From: Opitutia bacterium
Lineage (GTDB): Bacteria; Verrucomicrobiota; Verrucomicrobiia; Opitutales; Seribacteraceae
Assembly: GCA_002730975.1 (NCBI GenBank)
Contig: PCBO01000004.1
Location: forward strand, 25,400 to 89,399
Length of the DNA: 64,000 nucleotides
Direction: 5' to 3'
Shown: positions 58,220 to 64,000 of the stretch, piece after piece
How the letters are laid out: every line of letters starts with the position of its first letter
Numbering within the stretch: position 1 is the stretch's first letter
Made by a program: the position numbers and the translations under genes
The notes under the pieces: generated by a model
The model's database searches: none
Told to the model about the DNA's origin: nothing
What the model saw: only the letters and a program-made list of their open reading frames with translations

Positions 58220-61200
58220 CTACTCGTCGAGGTTAGCTTCCTTCTCAAATTGGCTCAGCATCTCGGGCAAGGCCAATCTGCCTCGCGAATACTTAGCGGC
58301 GTCGCTTTCGGGGAAATCCCATCGGCATCGATTGTAGCGCTGGAAGGCGAGAGGTACGTTTTTACCCATTCGATAACTCTCACCGCCCCAAAAAAGAGCT
58401 TCGGAACAGAGCTTTTCGTCGGGGAAACGCTTTACGAAGTCATCGAACGCGGTTGCTGCATCCATATAATCCTCTCCCTTGTAGTGACACTGGCCAACGC
58501 GAAATGCCATCTTGGGAGACCATTGATGCGATTCAAAACGATCAATGAACTTAATCCCTACTTGAGCGGCGATATCAAACACCTCACGTTTATAAAAATA
58601 CTCGGATATACGAATCATGGCATTCGCGATCAAGGGACTCTTCGGATAAGTGGAAGCCAGAGTTACGTAAGCCTCCAAGGCATCATCAAAACGTTCCGCC
58701 TCCTCGTAAGCCTGAGCCAGTTTGTATTGGGCGTCTGCCGCGAGAGGATGCTCGGGATAATTTCTAACAATTGTTTCGTACGCCTCAATGGCTCCTCCCC
58801 ACTCCTTAAGTTCCTGAGCAAATTGTCCTAAAAGATAATTCATGCGAGGAGCATACTTGGGATCGGGATAATCCTCAACAAGCTGCTTGAGAGTGAGGCG
58901 CCCGTTCTCCAAATCGGTAGCTGCCTCTTTTTCCCGTCCCAGTTTGCGATGACTCTTGAAGAGCTCAAAATAGCTTTCCGCTACGTGAAACTGGGTACGA
59001 ACGGCCAGTTCCTCATCCCCGAAGACCTTGCTGAAGGAAGATATGATTCCATCTGCCCCAATGGAAACGGCTGATTCAGATGTAACGACGAGGAAACCTT
59101 CTTCGGTATTAGCTGCAGGATCGTGGTAGGACGCGGAAAGAAGATCACCAAAGAAAGTTTCGATAGAAACGTTGGCGTCTAGGTTTCCTACCGTGGGCTT
59201 CTCTTCTGCGATAAGGCGAAAAGATCCCGTAAAAACACCGCTATGGCTTAGGGTTTCCTCCAATGAAACAGTTTCCGTCTCACCAAGTTTAGTCTCAATC
59301 TTAACCTCAGCGAAATCTCGATCATTGGAGACGTCTCGATCAGGATCAATGACACGTAGATATAATTTTTCGCCGACATACAAAAGTTCCGAGGATTCTT
59401 CATACTCGGGACCCGTAATGGCAAGAGAACCATCGGCCACCATCTTGCCTTTGGAGCTTAAAATGGTTCCATTCGTTTCATCGGGACGTTCGATATCCTC
59501 ATAAGAGGCAGTAACGAGATCGGCACCCGAAAGGTTTACCACGCGGACCGTAAGATCGGGACCTTCCGACTCGGCTTCTTCCTCAGGCGCAATTAAGCCC
59601 CCGGAAAGATTTCCGGGAGCATCGACCCCCGCGGGAATAACTTCGGGACTTCCAATGCCACCAAGACGCAGCAACGCCTGCCCCACGAATCTACCTTCAT
59701 AAAGTGGCCAGTTTGCAAAACCCAAAGGCGCCGTTTTCGCTTCGCCAAAAGCAGGGGAAAGTTCGCACTCAAGAATGGCCTCACGAGAAGAATTCCCCTC
59801 GCCGAGCAATACCTTAACCCTTGTTTTGGACAGACTGTCTTTTGCTGCATCAGGATCAATCACTTCAACAGTAAGAGGCATCTCGTAGGCAAAACCGAGG
59901 ACTTCATCGGAATCCTCTCCTTTCGGAAGGTAAGTACCCTTGGCTTTGCCGAGAGTGGAACGCACATAACGAGTCTCCACGATCCGGACAGCTCCATCCG
60001 TGGGTTGGCGAACAAAAACCACTCCCTCGCGAGGGAAAGAATGTCCGGGGAAGGTATTTTGGGGATCGACGTAACGGAGGTTAACGCGGTCGCCAACCGA
60101 CACGGCGAGTTTCCCCTCCTCTTCCTCCGCGGCGGTATCAACCTCTGTTCGAAAGACACCCGTATTCTCGCCGGTCTCGATGGCTTCCAAGCTCATCGGA
60201 GCATCGGCGTTTCGGAACACCTCGACATTCAATTTGTCGACTCCGGCAGTGACGTCCATATCGTAATCAGTAACCTCGATTACAATTCGTTCACCAGGGT
60301 CTATTCTCATGAGGTCCTTCTCCGTCTGGCTAACTTGACCGTTCCCTGAACGAACGAACTCATAGCTGATGGGACGAATCTTGGCGTTGTAATAAGTTGC
60401 GGTAAGATTCTTGGTCAGCAGTCGATTCTTCAACCCGCCGCGAGCAAACTCATCTACGTAACTGGCGGTGACGACGTCTCCCGCAGTGATTTCGAGCACG
60501 TCGTTCTTGGCCATGGCCAAAACATCCGCCTGAGTGGGCACTAGAACTTGGTCTCTCTCTTTGACTTCCACTTGGTTTATTGCCAAGGATTGTCCAACAT
60601 ACTCGTCGAATATGATTTCGACATGGCGTACGTGAGCTGGAGGAATGGAGAAGTTCCAGTTTGAACCCTTTTTCACCACAGTCAGTTCATGAACTTCTTC
60701 CTGAACATCGCCTACTGCAGCAATGCCCGAAAGGTCAAAATCCGAAGGACGAAAAGATCCGGTCGCGACTTGTTCAACATTTGGGTTTTCCCTAGCACGA
60801 GTGACCATCGCGCCCAGAAGAGTATTGCTCACTTGCGCCACAATGGTGAGACTGTGAGCGCCTGCATCTAGAAATACGTCTACCGATCGAGCTTTGCGGA
60901 CTGCCTTTTCATCGCCGGAAAGAACCAGTTTACCGTTTACCATGATGGCTGCATTGTCCGCAGTAACGTTAAATCTAGTGGCACCCGCCTTCGGTTGAGC
61001 ATACTGTCCCGACCACACAATGAACCTAGGTTTCTTGGCGCCTTTCCCGCCTTCCTCGGCAACTTCCGGAGCGAGTGCCCAATCAAGTTCAGTCACCTCA
61101 ATAGTCTCTTCGGGTTCACGCCCGGAAAGACGGTCGACAAAGGCATTCCAGTCGCTGAGATTGACATTCCCCAGAGTCGAATAAACTCGACGAGACATTT

Positions 61201-64000
61201 TCCCTTTTGCCAAGCCCGGTTCCTTGCCTTCGGACATTGCGGGGAAACGGGCTAATTCATACCAGAACCGACCATCGTGACTACCGCGGAGTCTCATCCT
61301 GACGGGAGTTTGGTTTCCGCGTTCAAGACGCCCGTCCCGAAGATGCGGATTACCGTTTGGCTCCACTTCAAAACGTCCATTGTCCGAATTAAAGGTCAAG
61401 GCGGAGGCATTGCCTTCAAGCGGAGTCAGGGTAAAGAGATCCTCGGCACCCTCATAACTCCATTTGCCTTTCTTCACTTCCTCGCCGACCTTGGCTTGAT
61501 AGGAACCGTCATCATTCAAGGTGAGGGCGTGATCCTTGCCAGTCGAATCACGATAGGTCCAAGTATTCGTCGGCTCGGGTTGCTCGGGGGAACGAATAGT
61601 AACTTCGGTTATATCAAACACGTCCTTTAGATCTACGGTCAGCCACTTGGGAGCAACTCCGTCGGGTTCGCTGATCCATGAGGAGGCGACGTCCTTGTCA
61701 ATCGACATGAGAGGGTTGCTCTCGATTGAAACGTCACTAGCGAGAGCGCCTGCGGGCAATTCTCCTGTCTTGGCGCGACCGAGAAAAATCCCGGAACTCG
61801 GAGCCGTTTCCTGCAACTCGACGGTGACGGAATCTCCACTGGTAGCCTCTAGTTTAACCAGAGACTTGTCAGCTTCATTCGTGAGGTCACGGTCCGCGTC
61901 TTTGACACGCATGTAGATAAAATTACCAGGTTTAATTTGATTGGTGGGGCGACCTTCAGACGACAACTCCAATTCGTCTTCATCCTTTTCGTCGTCCGCC
62001 ACCAGTTCATCAGTAAAAGATTTGTCTGCGTCTCCTTCCTCTATCACTAGACTGCTGGCAGCATCGAAATCAGCATCGGCAGCAATGTGAATTTCATTGG
62101 TGCCGAGCATGTGAAACCGAAATTCCTTCTTGAAATCCTCAGGATAATCAACTGTCACGACGTCATTGCCCTTCAACTGGAGGACACGATCACCTTTGGA
62201 AACAATACCCAGAGCAGTGGGAATTTCCGCCATAAAGAGACCCTTACCCGCACCACCGCTAATCAGGCTGACCTTCTCTTCATCTCCACCCGGCTCTGTA
62301 CGCACGTGAACGGGAATTGTCGTATGACCGCGACTGATACCCAAGTCACTGTCTTGAACGACGATAGAGAGTGCTACGCCGGGTTCGTGCCAACGCTTCG
62401 AACTTTGCCCGAGGCGACCGACAGCACGGAGAAGTTGCAACTGATCCATGTAGCGTTGCTCCAGACCGTATACCTCGGCAAGGTTGTAGAGCGTTTCATT
62501 GGCAAGCTTAACGTCGGGCACACGCTCCAATACTGTTCTAAAAATATTTCGGGCTTTGTCTCGGTCTCCTTGGCGGCTAGCCAACAACCCTCTCATAAAC
62601 TCGGCTCGAATAACAACTTTGGTGTCACGGCTGTTGGCCAAGTCGTCAAAGATTTCCTCGGCCTTGACGTAATTTTTCTGTGCCATGAAGCTTTCGCCGA
62701 TTCCAAACACGGCCTCGATCGCCTCCTCACCATCCGGATAAGAATTTTTAACGGTGGTAAATTCACTGCGAGCTGCATCAAAACGAGCCCACTTGAAATA
62801 ATTACGGGCAAGGAGCAGTCGAACACTAGCCTTTTCGGCATCGGAAAAGTTGGTAGACTCCCCGTTCTTCACCAACCAGACCGCAAGGAGATCTTCAACC
62901 CTACCATGGTTTTCGTCTCCACCTGCGGCGACATGAGACTCGGCCGCAAAAAGAATAAGCTCAAGGGGAAGCTCGGATCGATATTTATCAAAAAGTTTTC
63001 GCTGGGAAAGGTACGCCTCCAGAGCACGGTCTCGATCCCCGAGACGAAGCTGGAGAAGAATTTCCATAAGTGGGGCAAGTGGGCTGTCTTTGTCTATGGT
63101 CATGCCGATTCCACCGATTCGGGAATAAGCCTGAGCGAGCAGACCTCTTCCATTCTGCTTGTAACTGGCCGGAACGTTAGCTGCATAAGCTTGGGCGGCA
63201 GTAAGGAGTGTGGCGGCGCCAACATGATCTCCTGCCGACAGTGCAGCTTGGGCAAAACCCAATGCGCTGTTCCATCCGTGCGACCCATTGTCCGCTCGAA
63301 GAAGAGCGGATCGTAAAGCTTTGAGTCGCTCAATTTCCGTCTTCGGCTTCTGAGACTCAATTTGTAATAAGGCAAGCTTGGCGAACAAGGAATAGTTGTA
63401 GATGTCCAAATCTCGCAGAGAAGTCAGAATACGAATCTTGTCGGCTTCGGAAATCTCTTGATTCGAACGAATGGAGGAAATCCAAGAATTAGTTTTACTA
63501 GCATCGAAAGTGAATCCTCGAAATGGCCTTTGGTCCTGCCTGTTGCGAGCTTCGTTCAGGACTCGCGTAAAATTATTCCAGTCCTTCTTATCGAATAGGA
63601 TTTCAGCATAATCGGATGCAAAAGCCCCGTGCTGGTCGTTGTCCGCTTTGCGCCACTTATCGAACTCACGGGACTTGGCATTTTCGTCGGCATCACGAAG
63701 ACGTAGGTGTTCGGCATTACGAAACTCCGCATTATTAGGTTCAACCCCCGCATGGCGATTCACGTACTCGTTGGCCTCGTTAGTCATGTTACGATCCAAG
63801 AGCAAGTTGACGTTGCTACTGAGAGAACCGACATTCTTTCCGAACTTCTCTTCAGCCTTGGCCACGTATTGGTGAACTTGGCGGAGCAGGGCATCATCCT
63901 TGGCCTCGTGGGCGGTTCGATAAGCGTCATGCCAACGATTGTGATCGTTTACTAATTCTGCCTGCAACAAATGCCGTACTGCCTCCAAACGGTCACCCTC
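58220..64000 (-). CDS. Giant secreted-type multidomain protein: TPR repeats, repeated beta modules, discoidin/PA14-like insert (5' end truncated by window edge)
   Basis: At least 1922 aa; the track start at 63988 is a TTG near the edge and the frame remains open (EGDRLEAVRHLLQ), so the gene runs past 64000. TPR-like N- and C-terminal regions (HPLAADAQYKLAQAYEEAERFDDALEAYVTLASTYPKS), repeated V.DPDRDV..D modules in between. Confidence 0.82.
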   Translation of the reverse strand, partial: EGDRLEAVRHLLQAELVNDHNRWHDAYRTAHEAKDDALLRQVHQYVAKAEEKFGKNVGSLSSNVNLLLDRNMTNEANEYVNRHAGVEPNNAEFRNAEHLRLRDADENAKSREFDKWRKADNDQHGAFASDYAEILFDKKDWNNFTRVLNEARNRQDQRPFRGFTFDASKTNSWISSIRSNQEISEADKIRILTSLRDLDIYNYSLFAKLALLQIESQKPKTEIERLKALRSALLRADNGSHGWNSALGFAQAALSAGDHVGAATLLTAAQAYAANVPASYKQNGRGLLAQAYSRIGGIGMTIDKDSPLAPLMEILLQLRLGDRDRALEAYLSQRKLFDKYRSELPLELILFAAESHVAAGGDENHGRVEDLLAVWLVKNGESTNFSDAEKASVRLLLARNYFKWARFDAARSEFTTVKNSYPDGEEAIEAVFGIGESFMAQKNYVKAEEIFDDLANSRDTKVVIRAEFMRGLLASRQGDRDKARNIFRTVLERVPDVKLANETLYNLAEVYGLEQRYMDQLQLLRAVGRLGQSSKRWHEPGVALSIVVQDSDLGISRGHTTIPVHVRTEPGGDEEKVSLISGGAGKGLFMAEIPTALGIVSKGDRVLQLKGNDVVTVDYPEDFKKEFRFHMLGTNEIHIAADADFDAASSLVIEEGDADKSFTDELVADDEKDEDELELSSEGRPTNQIKPGNFIYMRVKDADRDLTNEADKSLVKLEATSGDSVTVELQETAPSSGIFLGRAKTGELPAGALASDVSIESNPLMSIDKDVASSWISEPDGVAPKWLTVDLKDVFDITEVTIRSPEQPEPTNTWTYRDSTGKDHALTLNDDGSYQAKVGEEVKKGKWSYEGAEDLFTLTPLEGNASALTFNSDNGRFEVEPNGNPHLRDGRLERGNQTPVRMRLRGSHDGRFWYELARFPAMSEGKEPGLAKGKMSRRVYSTLGNVNLSDWNAFVDRLSGREPEETIEVTELDWALAPEVAEEGGKGAKKPRFIVWSGQYAQPKAGATRFNVTADNAAIMVNGKLVLSGDEKAVRKARSVDVFLDAGAHSLTIVAQVSNTLLGAMVTRARENPNVEQVATGSFRPSDFDLSGIAAVGDVQEEVHELTVVKKGSNWNFSIPPAHVRHVEIIFDEYVGQSLAINQVEVKERDQVLVPTQADVLAMAKNDVLEITAGDVVTASYVDEFARGGLKNRLLTKNLTATYYNAKIRPISYEFVRSGNGQVSQTEKDLMRIDPGERIVIEVTDYDMDVTAGVDKLNVEVFRNADAPMSLEAIETGENTGVFRTEVDTAAEEEEGKLAVSVGDRVNLRYVDPQNTFPGHSFPREGVVFVRQPTDGAVRIVETRYVRSTLGKAKGTYLPKGEDSDEVLGFAYEMPLTVEVIDPDAAKDSLSKTRVKVLLGEGNSSREAILECELSPAFGEAKTAPLGFANWPLYEGRFVGQALLRLGGIGSPEVIPAGVDAPGNLSGGLIAPEEEAESEGPDLTVRVVNLSGADLVTASYEDIERPDETNGTILSSKGKMVADGSLAITGPEYEESSELLYVGEKLYLRVIDPDRDVSNDRDFAEVKIETKLGETETVSLEETLSHSGVFTGSFRLIAEEKPTVGNLDANVSIETFFGDLLSASYHDPAANTEEGFLVVTSESAVSIGADGIISSFSKVFGDEELAVRTQFHVAESYFELFKSHRKLGREKEAATDLENGRLTLKQLVEDYPDPKYAPRMNYLLGQFAQELKEWGGAIEAYETIVRNYPEHPLAADAQYKLAQAYEEAERFDDALEAYVTLASTYPKSPLIANAMIRISEYFYKREVFDIAAQVGIKFIDRFESHQWSPKMAFRVGQCHYKGEDYMDAATAFDDFVKRFPDEKLCSEALFWGGESYRMGKNVPLAFQRYNRCRWDFPESDAAKYSRGRLALPEMLSQFEKEANLDE

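Noticed and set aside
62087-63316. 409-aa plus-strand ORF inside the giant protein gene
   Set aside because: Antisense shadow; composition lacks domain-like features and the sense TPR/beta-module frame is continuous.

Overview
The 64 kb window is bacterial chromosome with a Verrucomicrobiota/Planctomycetota-like gene repertoire; the phylum is inferred from gene content only. Main blocks: (1) A long, tightly overlapping minus-strand operon (about 14.15 kb down to the left edge) encoding a TPR/HExxH putative metallopeptidase, a DUF4159 protein, a MoxR AAA ATPase, a DUF58 protein, a BatA/VWA-type membrane protein, a DUF4175-like giant coiled-coil protein, a glutamine-amidotransferase-like membrane protein and, truncated by the window edge and absent from the ORF track, a caspase/C13-like protease with a recognisable His/Cys pair. 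(2) A MATE transporter, a small secreted hendecad-repeat/DUF4177-like protein, an orphan DUF1501, a DUF1080, two sulfatases, and a decayed M14-like carboxypeptidase pseudogene with several in-frame nonsense codons. (3) Ordinary metabolic and housekeeping genes: desaturase, hydroxyacid dehydrogenase, GNAT, mdh, DAHP synthase, ygfZ, HU, galactokinase-like, alpha/beta hydrolase, mutS. (4) An outer-membrane beta-barrel protein plus a cadherin-like surface protein ending in a Trp/Tyr-rich module. (5) A DUF4212/VC_2705-type symporter, DUF1080, Gfo/Idh/MocA, DUF1549/1553, DUF1501, sulfatase, cytochrome-type PSCyt1/DUF1549/1553, DUF1501 and nanE catabolic block. (6) A second minus-strand operon at the right edge: giant TPR/beta-module protein (truncated), ExbB, ExbD, ExbD, a short one-TM acidic protein, membrane DUF4159 and a TPR protein. 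This looks like an ExbBD-energised envelope system with no recognisable TonB. The best candidates for under-described systems are the two DUF4159/TPR operons. No rRNA, tRNA, CRISPR array or transposase was identified.
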